Part shown: positions 28,956 to 39,510 of the stretch, in pieces
How the letters are laid out: each line of letters starts with the position of its first letter
Position numbering within the stretch: the first letter of the stretch is position 1
The notes under the pieces: model-generated
The model's input: the letters and a program-made list of their open reading frames with translations, nothing else
Databases searched by the model: none
What the model was told of the DNA's origin: nothing
Position numbers and translations under genes: made by a program
From: Marinobacter subterrani
Lineage (GTDB): Bacteria > Pseudomonadota > Gammaproteobacteria > Pseudomonadales > Oleiphilaceae
Length of the DNA: 64,000 nucleotides
Direction of reading: 5' to 3'
Assembly: GCF_001045555.1 (NCBI RefSeq)
Contig: NZ_LFBU01000001.1
Span: forward strand, 124,001-188,000

Positions 28956-31250
28956 ATGGCCCACGATCACAAGGTTGTCAGCTTTTCAGACAGGAAGCCG
29001 CCTGCCCGGTTTTCATTGCCGGGCGCGCTGGTCCACTTGCGTGACGCTTCGGGTCAGTCGCTGAAGTCGGTTCTTGGCCGGTTTTTCGATCGTGCCGACG
29101 ATGCCCTGTTCGAACTTGCCGACAAGGCCGGCAGCAATCTCGACCAGACCGCCTATTTTGATGCCATGCGCGAGCTCAGGCTCCGCCGCAAGTCGATGGT
29201 GGTTTCGATACTGCAGTACGTCAGCCAGGCCTTCAATGAAATCGGCAAGTTCCAGCCTCATCAGACAACCGGTACTCTGGAAGAGGTCGACCTGGATTCC
29301 CTCAGTCTGGTGGATCACTCCCAACTGGAGCAGCAGGTTGCCGTCGATAATCTGATCAACAAGCTACGGAACCGGTACAGCGAACAGATTCGCTTGTTGA
29401 CTGTGCGGGTGAGCCATCTGGTGCAGGGCATTGATCTGAAAGATGCCCAGATGCCGCTCAGCCCGGAAGTTATCTGTGGCGGGGTGGCCGAGGCCTGTGC
29501 CGATCTTGATATAGACATCAGGGCCAAGCTGGTGGTTCTCAAGCTGTTTGACAGGCTGCTGGCTGACACCCTTGGCGACTTCTATAAAGAGGCCAACCGC
29601 ACGCTGGTCAATGAGGGGGTGCTGCCAGAGATGCGGCGCCCCCCGACAGGGAAAGCGCCCGCCGGGTCCGGCCCGCGCCCGGAGAATACCCGTGCTGACG
29701 CAGGGGCATCATCGGGTTCGGCTGTTGAAGGTTATAGTGGGGCATCCTCCCGGGCGACCTTCTCCGAGCTCAGCGCGCTGTTGCACCAGGGTGACGCCGC
29801 ATCCGGTAGCAGTGGCGCCTATGGCGGCGAAGGCTACATAGATACCGACAGGCTCATGACCCGTCTGTCGGAAGCCCAGGCCAGCAGCCGCGAATGGAAT
29901 GATGGCGCGGTTGTGTCTCTCAGCGAGCAGCTACAACCCATCCTGCGGGCAGGCGATGGCAGGAGTCTGAACCCGGGGCAGGTGGACAGTGATGTGATCA
30001 ACCTGGTGTCCATGCTGTTCGATTTCATTCTCGAGGATCGCCAGTTGCACCCGGTCATGAAGGCGCTGATCGGGCGTCTGCAGATTCCGGTTCTGAAAGT
30101 GGCGCTCAGTGACCGGAATTTTTTCAACCGGGGAGGCCATCCGGTTCGCAAGCTGCTTAACGAGCTGGCGCTTTCCGCCATTGGCTGGACTGAGAAAAAG
30201 ACCGGGCAGCGGGACCCGTTGCGCGAGAAGATTGAGTCGGTGGTGGATCGGGTTCTGAACGAGTTCACGACCAACGTGGCGTTGTTCGAGGAATTGCTGA
30301 AAGATTTCAGTCACTTCATGGATCTCGACCGCAGGCGCCGGGAGTTGGTGGAGCAGCGCCTCAGGGATGCCGAGGAAGGTCGGGCGCGCCAGGAGCGGGC
30401 GTCCCAGGCGGCAGAAAACCTGGTGCAGGAGCTGACGGAGGCCCGGGAGATTCCGGAGCCGGTGGCAGGTTTGCTGAATGAGCCCTGGATCCGGTATCTG
30501 CAATGGGTCGTTCTGAGGGAGGGTGAAGACAGCGCGCGCTGGAGTGATGCCCGGACCCTGACGGAAAAGCTGGTCTGGAGCGTGGACCCACGCCCGGTCA
30601 GCGATGACACCCGGAGCGAGCTGCTGCGGGCGATTCCTGCCATTGTTGATGATTTGCGCAAAGCCCTGCAGGAAATTTCCTGGGACCCGTTTGCCACCGA
30701 CGCCGCCATTCGTGACCTGGAACTGGCCCATGTTGATGTGTTCCAGCGACTAGTGACAGCGCCGTCCCGGGAGGCCGTGTCGGAACCGGAAGAAGCGAAA
30801 TCCCGGGATGTTGCCCAACCTGAACCTTCGGAGGCAGCGGCAGTGCCCGAGGTCCCGGTGGACACCCCACCGGCTCTGCCTGCGTCCAAGCCGTCGGAGT
30901 CGCGGGTTGAGATCGCCAGCGAGACATCTGCAGAGGGGCCGGAGGCTGCCGGGGACACCTCTCAGGTGTCGCTCCAGTGGCTGGAGAAGGCGGACAGCCT
31001 TCGCGTGGGATCCTGGATCGAGCTCACCCGGGAAGAAACCAAAGTTCGCTGCAAGCTTGCCGCTTTTATCAAGGCTACCGGCAAGTACATATTCGTCAAC
31101 CGCAGTGGCGCCAAGGTAGCGGAATATCTTCGACAGGATCTGGCGGCCGACATGGCAGCCGGCAACATCAGCATGCTGGATGATGGCCTGATCTTCGACC
31201 GCGCACTGGAGTCGATCATTGACAATCTCCGCAGCAGTCGCAAGGACTGA
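28956..31250 (+). CDS. DUF1631 domain protein
   Basis: A large soluble protein (764 residues from ATG 28956, chosen because CCGGAGCAG lies just upstream; an in-frame ATG at 28902 would add 18 residues). The N-terminal region (about residues 20-230) is typical DUF1631: LRDASGQSLKSVLGRFFDRA, LDSLSLVDHSQLEQQVAVDN and MPLSPEVICGG. A Gly/Ser/Ala linker is at about residues 240-310. A helical middle includes LLNELALSAIGW, and a charged linker at about residues 605-670. The C-terminal about 95 residues (DSLRVGSWIELT, YIFVNRSGAKVAEYLRQDL) form a small beta-rich domain. No enzyme motif is seen; function unknown. Confidence 0.85.
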   Translation: MAHDHKVVSFSDRKPPARFSLPGALVHLRDASGQSLKSVLGRFFDRADDALFELADKAGSNLDQTAYFDAMRELRLRRKSMVVSILQYVSQAFNEIGKFQPHQTTGTLEEVDLDSLSLVDHSQLEQQVAVDNLINKLRNRYSEQIRLLTVRVSHLVQGIDLKDAQMPLSPEVICGGVAEACADLDIDIRAKLVVLKLFDRLLADTLGDFYKEANRTLVNEGVLPEMRRPPTGKAPAGSGPRPENTRADAGASSGSAVEGYSGASSRATFSELSALLHQGDAASGSSGAYGGEGYIDTDRLMTRLSEAQASSREWNDGAVVSLSEQLQPILRAGDGRSLNPGQVDSDVINLVSMLFDFILEDRQLHPVMKALIGRLQIPVLKVALSDRNFFNRGGHPVRKLLNELALSAIGWTEKKTGQRDPLREKIESVVDRVLNEFTTNVALFEELLKDFSHFMDLDRRRRELVEQRLRDAEEGRARQERASQAAENLVQELTEAREIPEPVAGLLNEPWIRYLQWVVLREGEDSARWSDARTLTEKLVWSVDPRPVSDDTRSELLRAIPAIVDDLRKALQEISWDPFATDAAIRDLELAHVDVFQRLVTAPSREAVSEPEEAKSRDVAQPEPSEAAAVPEVPVDTPPALPASKPSESRVEIASETSAEGPEAAGDTSQVSLQWLEKADSLRVGSWIELTREETKVRCKLAAFIKATGKYIFVNRSGAKVAEYLRQDLAADMAAGNISMLDDGLIFDRALESIIDNLRSSRKD

Positions 31251-31318
31251 TTCGTAGCAACCCTGGCGGGATTGTGATTCAATCGGGGGCGTAATCCTCT
31301 GAAAATTTTGGAATTACT

Positions 31319-31945
31319 TTGTCCGATTCAGACGCTTTGTCCCTTAGCCTTGCGGATCCCGGTTCGGTAGTGGGTACACTTCGGGAAACCGGCCGTCTTC
31401 CCTTTGCCCGCTGGTGTCCGTCACCGAACTTTGGCCCACGCCCTGAGGACGCTGCTATCTCCCTGCTCGTCGTCCACAATATCAGCCTGCCGCCCGGGCA
31501 GTTCGGTGGTCCGGAAATAGAAAACTTCTTCTGCAATTGTCTCGATCATTCGGCGCACCCCTATTTTGAATCCATTGCGGGCGTCCAGGTCTCTGCCCAC
31601 CTGTTGATTCGCCGTGACGGATCGGTCGTCCAGTTTGTCAGCTTGCTGGATCGTGCCTGGCATGCCGGCCGATCGAGTTTCGGGGGGCGGGAGGAGTGCA
31701 ACGATTTTTCAATCGGGATTGAGCTCGAGGGTGCGGATGACGTTCCGTACAGCTCTGACCAATACCTTCAGCTGGCCAGCATTTCCGATCTCATCATGCA
31801 TGCCTGGCCCGATATCACCGCCGGTCGTATCACCGGCCACTGCGATATTGCGCCGGGCCGCAAGACCGACCCTGGCCCGGCGTTTGACTGGGCCCATTTC
31901 CGGAACGTCCTGAACAGAACCCGATCTGCCAGGGAGGGCGTTTAA
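31319..31945 (+). CDS. ampD: 1,6-anhydro-N-acetylmuramyl-L-alanine amidase AmpD
   Basis: Cytosolic zinc amidase that removes the peptide from anhydro-muropeptides during wall recycling; its loss induces AmpC-type beta-lactamases in some species. Zinc ligands are His in LLVVHNISLPPG and His and Asp in TGHCDIAPGRKTDPGPAFDW; the catalytic Glu is in FSIGIELEG. The body starts around ARWCPSPNFGPRPED. The TTG start used here gives 208 residues but has a weak ribosome site; an in-frame GTG at 31370 would give a length closer to E. coli AmpD (183). Directly followed by ampE. Confidence 0.94.
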   Translation: MSDSDALSLSLADPGSVVGTLRETGRLPFARWCPSPNFGPRPEDAAISLLVVHNISLPPGQFGGPEIENFFCNCLDHSAHPYFESIAGVQVSAHLLIRRDGSVVQFVSLLDRAWHAGRSSFGGREECNDFSIGIELEGADDVPYSSDQYLQLASISDLIMHAWPDITAGRITGHCDIAPGRKTDPGPAFDWAHFRNVLNRTRSAREGV

Positions 31946-32833
31946 ATGGTGCTGGTTGTTTTCCTGCTTGCCTACCTGGTGCGTCGGCGCCTGGATTCCC
32001 TGGGGCTGCTTGCCGGCGATGAAATCTGGCGCCGATGGTTCCGTCGTGGCTCCCGCGTCCGGGCGGGTCACGAGGCAGAGGTTGGCAAAGGTCTTGCGCT
32101 GGTGCTTCTTCCGGCATTTTTGCTGGGGCTGGCGGAATATTTGCTGGTTTCGTCCGGCTGGCAGTTGGCGGCCTATCCGCTGGAGTTCCTGGTTCTGGTG
32201 TCTGTTATGGGCGCGCCGGGCTGGCGTCAGGCTCTCCGGGCCTATGCCGAAGCCTGGCAACGGGGCGATATGCAGTCCGCCTGGCATCACATCAAAGATT
32301 ATCTTCCTGCCAGGGAGCGAGGTCAGGCGGTATCTCCGGAAGTCATGCACCTTTACCTGACCAGGGCGCTGATGGTGTCGGTATTCCAGCGCTTTTTCCT
32401 CGTGGCCTTCTGGTATGTCGTGGGCGGTATCGGTCTGGCGGTGTTGGCGCGGGGGCTGGTCGCGCTGGCGGACCATTGGCCCCAGGCCCCGGCCAGGCCC
32501 CGGTTTGCCAGAATCTCGGAATGGGCGGGCTGGATTCCGGCCCGGCTGTTGTCACTTACGTTTGGTCTTGCCGGCGACCTGGCCGGCTGGTTGCAGGAAA
32601 CCCGCCGGACCCTGACCTCAGTCGCCAATACCGCCGGTGAAGTGCTTATGATTTCCGCCAACGGTTCGTTAACCGGGTATGCGCTGGATCCTGCCCGCTT
32701 CTCCCGGATTCATCCGGAGGAGTGGCCAGGGTTCGGGGGCCGAAGCCTGAGTGCGGTAAGGGATTTGCTCAACCGAAGCATGCTGGTGTGGATCTGCATT
32801 CTCGCCTTGCTGGTCATTTCCGGGGTCGTATGA
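31946..32833 (+). CDS. ampE: AmpE-like inner-membrane protein
   Basis: A 295-residue protein with about four to five helices: VVFLLAYLVRRRLD at the start, then VLLPAFLLGLAEYLLV, FFLVAFWYVVGGIGLAVLARG and a final LVWICILALLVISGVV. The ATG follows the ampD stop without a gap, the standard ampD-ampE operon. AmpE is proposed to be a regulatory or signalling partner in beta-lactamase induction, but its molecular activity is not settled. Confidence 0.9.
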   Translation: MVLVVFLLAYLVRRRLDSLGLLAGDEIWRRWFRRGSRVRAGHEAEVGKGLALVLLPAFLLGLAEYLLVSSGWQLAAYPLEFLVLVSVMGAPGWRQALRAYAEAWQRGDMQSAWHHIKDYLPARERGQAVSPEVMHLYLTRALMVSVFQRFFLVAFWYVVGGIGLAVLARGLVALADHWPQAPARPRFARISEWAGWIPARLLSLTFGLAGDLAGWLQETRRTLTSVANTAGEVLMISANGSLTGYALDPARFSRIHPEEWPGFGGRSLSAVRDLLNRSMLVWICILALLVISGVV

Positions 32834-32875
32834 CCCGGTTTTTATAAAACATTACAGATTAACAACAAATAACGC

Positions 32876-32902
32876 TCAAGTTTTTAGTACTTTAGGCGAC
32901 AA
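32876..32902 (+). promoter_or_regulatory. Sigma-28 (FliA) type promoter for the chemoreceptor gene
   Basis: TCAAGTTT, an 11-base spacer and GGCGACAA match the flagellar consensus TAAAGTTT-N11-GCCGATAA at 7 of 8 and 6 of 8 positions. It lies about 50 bases before the receptor start, as expected for late flagellar/chemotaxis genes. Confidence 0.75.
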
Positions 32903-32953
32903 TATAAAAAGAACATCTGTTCAGTTTTTTTAAGCTCCAGCAAGAGGACCACC

Positions 32954-34984
32954 GTGAAGCAACTCCTGAATCCTGCGATTGCGTTGATGAACCGGCTGCC
33001 AATGGTCTACAAGTTCAGTCTCATCAGCATTCTTTTTCTGTTGCCTATCGGTGGGCTGTCATGGCTGGTTATCTCCGATCTTAACCGTGAGGTTGAGACC
33101 ATGACCCGGGGGGTTGAGGGGCTTGAGCGGCTGCAGCAGGTCGATCGCCTGGTGGGTGCGGCCATGGATTACCGGGATTACCGTTCGCCCGCGGTCATCA
33201 AGAACGACAGTGCTATGATGGCCGTGTCCGAGGACGCGGCTGCTGGAGTAGAGGCAGCGCTGAACGCGCTGGCCACCGGAGAGCACTCATTTGACCCCTC
33301 CGGCACCTGGATCGAACAGGTCGAGGCGCTCCGGAAAGAGTGGGAGGCACTGCGCGCCGACAGCAATTACCTGGGAAGTTTCGATCCCCAGTTCAAGTAC
33401 TACCAGGAATTTGTCCAGAAGGCGCAGGCGTTGTTGCCCTCCACCATGGAGCTGTCCGGTCTGGGGCAGGGGGTATCCCGAGAAAACCAGCTCATTCTGG
33501 GTCTGATCCAGGAATCACTGCCAGCAGCGCGTTCGGCCATCGGCCGGGCAAAATCCTATGGCATGTTTGCGCTGGTCGAAGGACAGGTCGGTTATGCCCT
33601 GAGCGACGCCCTGAACGAAATTTATGATCAGCTCACCAATCGCAGCTCCCTGCTGTCCCCGGCACTGTCGGTAGTCTCTGAATCGTCGCCCGGGCTGGTG
33701 GAGAAAGCCGGTGAGGCCATTCGTGGAGTCGACCAGAGCCTGGTTCACGTGCGGGATGTGCTGGACCAGAACGTGATCACTCCGATGCGTCTGGATATGC
33801 CCTGGCAGGAGTATGATCAACTGGTGGCGGAACAACTGGGCCACTACGAGCAGACCAAATCCGCCGCGTTTGACGTGGTAGAGGCCAACCTCCGCTCGCG
33901 GCTTGACAGCAAGATCAATCAGCGAAGCCTGATCATCATTGCGCTGATCGCTATCCTGCTGGTGGTGGTTTACCTGTACATTGGTTTCTTCCTGTCTGTC
34001 CGGACCGCGATCAAGCGGTTCAGTCAGGCGGCACGGAGTGTTGCAGCGGGTGATATGACCGCGCACATCCACCTGCGTAACCGCGATGAGCTGGGCCAGT
34101 TGACCACCGAATTCAATAACATGACCGACCGGATTGCCGAGCTCATCCGTTCGGTAAGCCGGACAACGGCGGACGTGGATCAACAGGCCGCCCGGGTCAA
34201 CGAGACTGCCTCAGCCAACAGCCAGGCAGTTGCCCGCCAGATGGAAGAGAGCGGCCAGATCAACGAAGCCATGGGCCAGATGGTCGAAGCCGTACATGAA
34301 GTAACCGAGAGTGCCCACCGGGTGGCCGACAGTGCCGGCAATGCCGAGCGCGATACTGAGACCGGCCGGGGGGTAGTTGCTGATACGGTAAAGACCATCA
34401 ACAAACTGGCGACGGAAATATCCGGTGCGGTGGAGGTGATCAACCGGGTCAGCAAGGACAGCGGTAATATCAGCCAGGTTCTGGTCGAGATCAAAGCCAT
34501 TGCGGAACAGACCAATCTTCTGGCGCTGAATGCCGCGATCGAAGCGGCCCGGGCAGGCGAACAGGGCCGGGGATTTGCGGTGGTTGCCGATGAAGTCCGG
34601 TCGCTGTCACAGCGTACGCACAAGTCGACCGAAGAGATTGAAGGCATGATCTCCAGGCTGCAGAGCGGTGTTAAGGATGCGGTGTCTGCCATGACCAACA
34701 GCCGGGACGTGACCGAAGCAACGGTGCAGAAGTCGGGTGAGGTAACGGAAGCACTTGACCGGATTGCCAGGGGCATCTCGGTGATTGTGGATATGAGCCA
34801 TCAGATCGCTCAGGCGGCGGAGGAGCAGTCCGCCGTTGCCAAGAACGTTAACTCGAATGTCGAGCAGATTGGTGAACTGGGTAAGGCAACCGCCGCCAAC
34901 GCCGAGGAGACGCTGGGTTCCTCAAGGGAAATGTCGGAACTGACGGCTTCACTGCAGCGGCTGGTGGAGGCCTTCAAGGTCTGA
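32954..34984 (+). CDS. Methyl-accepting chemotaxis protein
   Basis: Transmembrane chemoreceptor of 676 residues starting at GTG. Helix 1 is at about residues 20-40 ([19 protein letters not shown]), with a long periplasmic helical sensing domain at about residues 41-320. Helix 2 is near residues 322-350 ([19 protein letters not shown]), and HAMP at about 350-400. The cytoplasmic signalling hairpin has its tip at [20 protein letters not shown] and [15 protein letters not shown]. The C-terminus ends LVEAFKV, without a CheR-tethering pentapeptide. The ligand cannot be inferred. Transcribed alone from a sigma-28 promoter and closed by a strong terminator. Confidence 0.95.
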   Translation: MKQLLNPAIALMNRLPMVYKFSLISILFLLPIGGLSWLVISDLNREVETMTRGVEGLERLQQVDRLVGAAMDYRDYRSPAVIKNDSAMMAVSEDAAAGVEAALNALATGEHSFDPSGTWIEQVEALRKEWEALRADSNYLGSFDPQFKYYQEFVQKAQALLPSTMELSGLGQGVSRENQLILGLIQESLPAARSAIGRAKSYGMFALVEGQVGYALSDALNEIYDQLTNRSSLLSPALSVVSESSPGLVEKAGEAIRGVDQSLVHVRDVLDQNVITPMRLDMPWQEYDQLVAEQLGHYEQTKSAAFDVVEANLRSRLDSKINQRSLIIIALIAILLVVVYLYIGFFLSVRTAIKRFSQAARSVAAGDMTAHIHLRNRDELGQLTTEFNNMTDRIAELIRSVSRTTADVDQQAARVNETASANSQAVARQMEESGQINEAMGQMVEAVHEVTESAHRVADSAGNAERDTETGRGVVADTVKTINKLATEISGAVEVINRVSKDSGNISQVLVEIKAIAEQTNLLALNAAIEAARAGEQGRGFAVVADEVRSLSQRTHKSTEEIEGMISRLQSGVKDAVSAMTNSRDVTEATVQKSGEVTEALDRIARGISVIVDMSHQIAQAAEEQSAVAKNVNSNVEQIGELGKATAANAEETLGSSREMSELTASLQRLVEAFKV

Positions 34985-35002
34985 CCGGGCGGCGCCTGGG
35001 AT

Positions 35003-35031
35003 AATCCGGCCTCAGAGGCCGGATTTTTTTT
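35003..35031 (+). terminator. Terminator after the chemoreceptor, overlapping the cobalamin adenosyltransferase stop
   Basis: AATCCGGCCTC and GAGGCCGGATT form an 11-bp stem with a minimal loop followed by eight Ts on the plus strand. The stop codon and last four codons of the convergent adenosyltransferase gene lie inside the stem. Confidence 0.9.
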
Positions 35032-35569
35032 GCTCCCAGAGAATTTCCTCACCACCAGCACGGCGTGCAAGCACCCGGGCAATGACGAAGAGCAGATCCG
35101 ACAGGCGGTTCAGGTAGTGCCGTGAGGCCGTATTGATCGAGTCCTCGTGGCCAAGGGCAACCACTACGCGTTCCGCACGACGGGAAACGGCCCGAGCCAG
35201 ATGGCATTGGGCCGCAGCCGGTGTGCCACCGGGCAGGATAAAGTTTTTCAGGGGCGGCAGGCCCTCGTTGTGACGGTCCAGAGTATTTTCCAGCCACTCG
35301 ATGTGATCATCTCCGATGACCCGGCTGCCCGGAATCGCGAACTCGCCGCCCAGATCAAACAGGTGATGCTGAATACGGCGCAGGGTCTCCGCCAGTTCGT
35401 CGTCGCTGTCCAGGGTTTCAATCAACAGGCCAATGTGGCAGTTCAGCTCGTCGGCCGTGCCCATGGCTTCGACCCGCTGAGCGTTCTTGGCGATGCGATT
35501 GCCATCGGCAAGGCCCGTGGAACCATCATCTCCGGTGCGGGTGTAAATCTTGGAAAGGCGATTGCCCAT
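35012..35569 (-). CDS. Cob(I)yrinic acid a,c-diamide adenosyltransferase, PduO type
   Basis: Transfers the adenosyl group of ATP to cob(I)alamin to give coenzyme B12. It has 185 residues. The N-terminal ATP loop is YTRTGDDGSTGLADG (residues 8-22), followed by RVEAMGTADELNCHIG. The C-terminal CHLARAVSRRAERVVVAL and LNRLSDLLFVIARV are the PduO-family signatures. It overlaps the panE gene by 44 bases in a different frame, and its 3' end lies in the chemoreceptor terminator. Confidence 0.93.
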   Translation of the reverse strand: MGNRLSKIYTRTGDDGSTGLADGNRIAKNAQRVEAMGTADELNCHIGLLIETLDSDDELAETLRRIQHHLFDLGGEFAIPGSRVIGDDHIEWLENTLDRHNEGLPPLKNFILPGGTPAAAQCHLARAVSRRAERVVVALGHEDSINTASRHYLNRLSDLLFVIARVLARRAGGEEILWEQKKSGL

Positions 35570-36476
35570 TGGTCTGCTCCTGTGAATGTGACGACAACTG
35601 TTGTACCCGTTGTGTGAGCATTTGGTTCACCGGCGTATTGATGCCAAGCTGTTTTCCCAGCCTTGTCAGATAGCCGTTGATAAAGTCTATCTCGGTGGTG
35701 CGGCCCTTGAGAACATCCGCGCGCATGGACGAGGTGTTGCCGGCAGTATTGTGCGCAACCGTTTCGATCCGTTGGCGTAAGGCGTCCGGGGCGTCTTCGC
35801 CCTGGCCGCTGGCTCGCATCAGGGCGGACAGTTCGTGGCAAAGGCCATTAATGGTGCCCTGATACAGGGAAGAAGCAAGGATGTCGCCGTTGGGGCAATC
35901 CAGAAGGGCCGTGTAGGGGTTGATGCCGGCGTTGATAATGAGTTTCTGCCAGAGCCGCTGAACAATATCCTGCTCGGCATGGATGGTCAGGCCGCTGGTA
36001 TTCAGGAAGTTCACGGTTGTACCGGGAAGTCCCTGCGCCGGTTCGGTCATGGGCCCGATCCAGGTATCGCCGGTGCCGGCGTGAACCAGCAGATCCGGCT
36101 CTGGCCGGTTGGCACCCTCGGTGGTACTGGCGGCCAGAATGGGGCGGTCAGGCCACTGGGCGACTACTGCCTGCTGGCTGCCCAGGCCGTTCTGGAAGAG
36201 CACTACGGGGGTATGTCTGGCAAACCGGTCAATCACCCCGGCTATCGCCTCAAAGGTACTGCCGGCCTTGGTGGTGACCAGAATCAGCTCCAGGGCGTCT
36301 TCGGGTCCTAACCAGGGAACGTCGACTGTCGTTTCCTGACCATCGAAAGGCCGGAACCGGTAGCGGGTATTCGCCCCGGGCAGTTCTGCCGGCCTGGGAA
36401 TGAATCCCGCCCGGCCAGCGGGCAGGCAGGCGGCCCAGAGCCGCCCCAAAGCGCCTGCACCGAGAATGCCGATCAT
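35526..36476 (-). CDS. panE: 2-dehydropantoate 2-reductase
   Basis: NADPH-dependent reduction of ketopantoate to pantoate in pantothenate/CoA synthesis. It has 316 residues. The Rossmann start is MIGILGAGALGRLWAACL. FQNGLGSQQAVV is in the middle, and the catalytic Lys segment is LWQKLIINAGINPYTALL near residue 187. SSMRADVLKGRTTEIDFING is the C-terminal substrate-binding signature. It starts 5 bases after valS and its last about 15 codons overlap the adenosyltransferase gene. Confidence 0.92.
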   Translation of the reverse strand: MIGILGAGALGRLWAACLPAGRAGFIPRPAELPGANTRYRFRPFDGQETTVDVPWLGPEDALELILVTTKAGSTFEAIAGVIDRFARHTPVVLFQNGLGSQQAVVAQWPDRPILAASTTEGANRPEPDLLVHAGTGDTWIGPMTEPAQGLPGTTVNFLNTSGLTIHAEQDIVQRLWQKLIINAGINPYTALLDCPNGDILASSLYQGTINGLCHELSALMRASGQGEDAPDALRQRIETVAHNTAGNTSSMRADVLKGRTTEIDFINGYLTRLGKQLGINTPVNQMLTQRVQQLSSHSQEQTNGQSPFQDLHPHRR

Positions 36477-36481
36477 GCCGG

Positions 36482-39334
36482 TTACATGGCCTCGATATCG
36501 GCCCGCTGCTGGCTCAGGCGTGCCTGGCTGCTTTGGGCGTCGCGGAGCTTTTCCTGTTCCTTCTCGACCACGTCGGCCGGGGCCTTGGCGGTAAATTTCT
36601 CGTTGCCCAGCTTGCCTTCCAGGCGCCCGATCTCTTTCTGCAGGCGCTCCAGTTCCTTGTCCAGGCGCTTGAGTTCCGCATCCTTGTCGATCAGGCCGGC
36701 CATCGGAACCAGCACTTCCATTTCACCCACCAATTGGGTGGCCGACATCGGGGCTTTTTCACCCTCAAACCAGTCCAGGCTCTCCAGTTTGGCCAGTGAG
36801 CCCAGGAACTGGCGGTTGTCATCCATGCGGCGCTTATCGTCCGCGTCTTTGCCGCGCAACAGAACAGGGATTTTTTTCGCCGGGGAGATATTCATCTCGC
36901 CACGAACATTACGCACCGCGACGATGACACCCTTCAGCCATTCGATGTCTGCGGTAACTGCAGAATCCTGTTTGCCGGCATCGGGCTGCGGGAACGGCTG
37001 CAGCATAATGCTGTCGCCGGTCACGCCGGCGAGGGGCGCAATGCGCTGCCAGATTTCCTCGGTGATAAAAGGCATCATCGGGTGCGCCAGGCGCAGGACG
37101 GCTTCGAGCACGCGCACCAGGGTGCGGCGGGTGCCGCGTTTGGCTTCCGCACTGGCATGTTCATCGTTGAGTACCGGCTTGGACAGTTCCAGATACCAGT
37201 CGCAGTACTCATTCCAGATGAACTCATACAGGGCGTAGGCCGCCAGATCAAAGCGGTACTGGTCCAGGTGGCGGATGACATCCTGCTCGCAGCGTTGCAA
37301 CTCGCTGATGATCCAGCGATCCGCCAGGGACAGATCCACCGGCTCATCATTGAATCCACAGTCTTCGCCCTCGGTGTTCATCAGTACGTAACGGGCGGCG
37401 TTCCACAGCTTGTTGCAGAAGTTGCGGTAGCCTTCCAGGCGCTTCATGTCCCAGTTGATGTCACGGCCGGTGGTGGCCATGGCTGCCAGGGTGAAGCGCA
37501 GGGCATCGGTGCCGTGGGCAGCAATGCCGTCGGGGAATTCCTTCTGGGTGCGCTTGCCGATCTTCTCGGCCAGTTTGGGCTGCATCAGGTTGCCGGTGCG
37601 CTTTTGCAGCAGGTCGGGCAGGCTGATGCCGTCGATCATGTCCAGCGGATCGATCACGTTGCCCTTGGATTTGGACATCTTGTCGCCGTGTTCATCCCGG
37701 ATCAGGCCGGTGACATATACGGTATGGAAGGGCACCTGGGGCGTGCCATCCTCATTCTTCATGAAGTGCATGGTCATCATGATCATCCGGGCAACCCAGA
37801 AAAAGATGATGTCGAAGCCGGTCACCAGGACATCCGTGGGGTGGAAGGTCTTCAGGCGCTCGGTGATTTCCGGCCAGCCCAGGGTGCCGAAAGTCCAGAG
37901 GGCAGAACTGAACCAGGTGTCCAGGACGTCGTCATCCTGCTTCAGCTCCAGATCGGCGGGCAGGCTGTGTTTCTGTCGGACTTCGTCTTCGCTTCTTCCC
38001 ACGTAGATGTTGCCGTCGGCGTCGTACCAGGCCGGTATCCGGTGGCCCCACCATAACTGGCGGGAAATGCACCAGTCCTGGATGTCGCGCATCCAGGCGA
38101 AGTACATGTTTTCGTACTGTTTGGGTACGAACTGGATGCGGCCGTCTTCCACCGCCTCAATAGCGGGTTTGGCAAGGGTTTTGGCATCGGCGAACCACTG
38201 GTCGGTCAGCATCGGCTCAATGATCAGGCCGGATCGGTCGCCCCGGGGAACACTCAGTACGTGGTCTTCTTCCCGCTCCAGAAGGCCAGCCTCGTTCATA
38301 TCGGCGACGATTTGTTTGCGGGCCGCTTCGCGGGTTAAACCTGCATAAACGGCCGGGATCTGGCCGTCGAGGTCGGTATTTTCGGTTCCGTCGGCGTTAA
38401 ATACTTCAGCAACGGCCCGGATGTTGGCATCCTGGGTCATGACGTTGATCATCGGCAGGTTGTTGCGCTTGCCGACGGCGTAGTCGTTGAAGTCGTGGGC
38501 CGGGGTGATCTTCACGCAGCCGGAGCCTTTTTCCGGGTCGGCGTGATGGTCGGCGACGATGGGGATGCGCCGATTTACCAGTGGCAGCAGCACCTGCTTG
38601 CCAACCAGGTGCTGGTAGCGCTCATCGTCCGGGTGAACGGCTACGGCGGTGTCGCCCAGCATGGTTTCCGGTCGGGTCGTAGCAACGATGACATAATCCT
38701 TGCCATCCTGCGTTTTCGCGCCGTCGGCCAGTGGGTAGCGCAGGTGCCAGAAAAAGCCCTTTTCTTCCTTGTTCTCTACTTCGAGATCCGAGATGGCGGT
38801 GTGCAGTTTCGGGTCCCAGTTCACCAGCCGCTTGCCTCGGTACACCAGGCCTTCGTCGTACAGGCGGATGAACACGTCCTGCACGGCCTTGTAGAAACCG
38901 TCGTCCATGGTGAAGCGTTCGTTGTCCCAGTCCACGGAGTTGCCGAGGCGACGGATCTGACGGGTGATGGTGCCACCGGAGTGTTCTTTCCAGTCCCAGA
39001 TGCGCCTGATGAACTCTTCGCGGCCCAGGTCGTGGCGGGTTTTGTCTTCCTCGGCGGCCAGTTTGCGTTCAACTACCATCTGGGTGGCAATACCAGCGTG
39101 GTCGGTGCCGACGGTCCACAGTGCGTTACGGCCCTGCATACGCTTGAAGCGGGTGAGGGTGTCCATGATGGTGTGCTGGAACGCATGGCCCATGTGCAGG
39201 CTGCCGGTGACGTTAGGCGGCGGGATGGCGATGCTGAATGATTCGCCTTCGCCGGATGGGCGGAAGTACCCTTTGGATTCCCAGTTTTCGTACCACTGGC
39301 GCTCGATGTTTTCTGGCTGGTAGGTTTTTTCCAT
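36482..39334 (-). CDS. valS: Valyl-tRNA synthetase
   Basis: Class I synthetase of 950 residues. HIGH appears as [17 protein letters not shown] near residue 40. The editing (CP1) domain spans about residues 190-340 with [24 protein letters not shown] is in [14 protein letters not shown] near residue 555. The C-terminal about 65 residues form the tRNA-binding coiled coil ([20 protein letters not shown]). It belongs to the leftward pepA-holC-valS group, a conserved gammaproteobacterial order, but has its own promoter. Confidence 0.98.
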   Translation of the reverse strand: MEKTYQPENIERQWYENWESKGYFRPSGEGESFSIAIPPPNVTGSLHMGHAFQHTIMDTLTRFKRMQGRNALWTVGTDHAGIATQMVVERKLAAEEDKTRHDLGREEFIRRIWDWKEHSGGTITRQIRRLGNSVDWDNERFTMDDGFYKAVQDVFIRLYDEGLVYRGKRLVNWDPKLHTAISDLEVENKEEKGFFWHLRYPLADGAKTQDGKDYVIVATTRPETMLGDTAVAVHPDDERYQHLVGKQVLLPLVNRRIPIVADHHADPEKGSGCVKITPAHDFNDYAVGKRNNLPMINVMTQDANIRAVAEVFNADGTENTDLDGQIPAVYAGLTREAARKQIVADMNEAGLLEREEDHVLSVPRGDRSGLIIEPMLTDQWFADAKTLAKPAIEAVEDGRIQFVPKQYENMYFAWMRDIQDWCISRQLWWGHRIPAWYDADGNIYVGRSEDEVRQKHSLPADLELKQDDDVLDTWFSSALWTFGTLGWPEITERLKTFHPTDVLVTGFDIIFFWVARMIMMTMHFMKNEDGTPQVPFHTVYVTGLIRDEHGDKMSKSKGNVIDPLDMIDGISLPDLLQKRTGNLMQPKLAEKIGKRTQKEFPDGIAAHGTDALRFTLAAMATTGRDINWDMKRLEGYRNFCNKLWNAARYVLMNTEGEDCGFNDEPVDLSLADRWIISELQRCEQDVIRHLDQYRFDLAAYALYEFIWNEYCDWYLELSKPVLNDEHASAEAKRGTRRTLVRVLEAVLRLAHPMMPFITEEIWQRIAPLAGVTGDSIMLQPFPQPDAGKQDSAVTADIEWLKGVIVAVRNVRGEMNISPAKKIPVLLRGKDADDKRRMDDNRQFLGSLAKLESLDWFEGEKAPMSATQLVGEMEVLVPMAGLIDKDAELKRLDKELERLQKEIGRLEGKLGNEKFTAKAPADVVEKEQEKLRDAQSSQARLSQQRADIEAM

Positions 39335-39386
39335 GGGGTTCTGCAGTGACCGTTGGTTGATTCACAAGGGGAAAATTAGACGCCCG

Positions 39387-39410
39387 ATTATACATGGTCG
39401 CCGGTGATGC
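39387..39410 (-). promoter_or_regulatory. Candidate valS promoter (strong -10)
   Basis: On the minus strand a perfect TATAAT (39387-39392) stands about 53 bases before the valS ATG. The best -35 at 17-18 bp is only a weak match (TTCGCC). Confidence 0.45.
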
Positions 39411-39510
39411 GGCGAACCCTGGAGGTGGCTCCTTGATTCAGGACTGAGGAGTTAGTGCAGGTGAGTTTTGATCTATGTGCAATTCGCTTGCGAGATAGCA
39501 AAGCGCGTAG

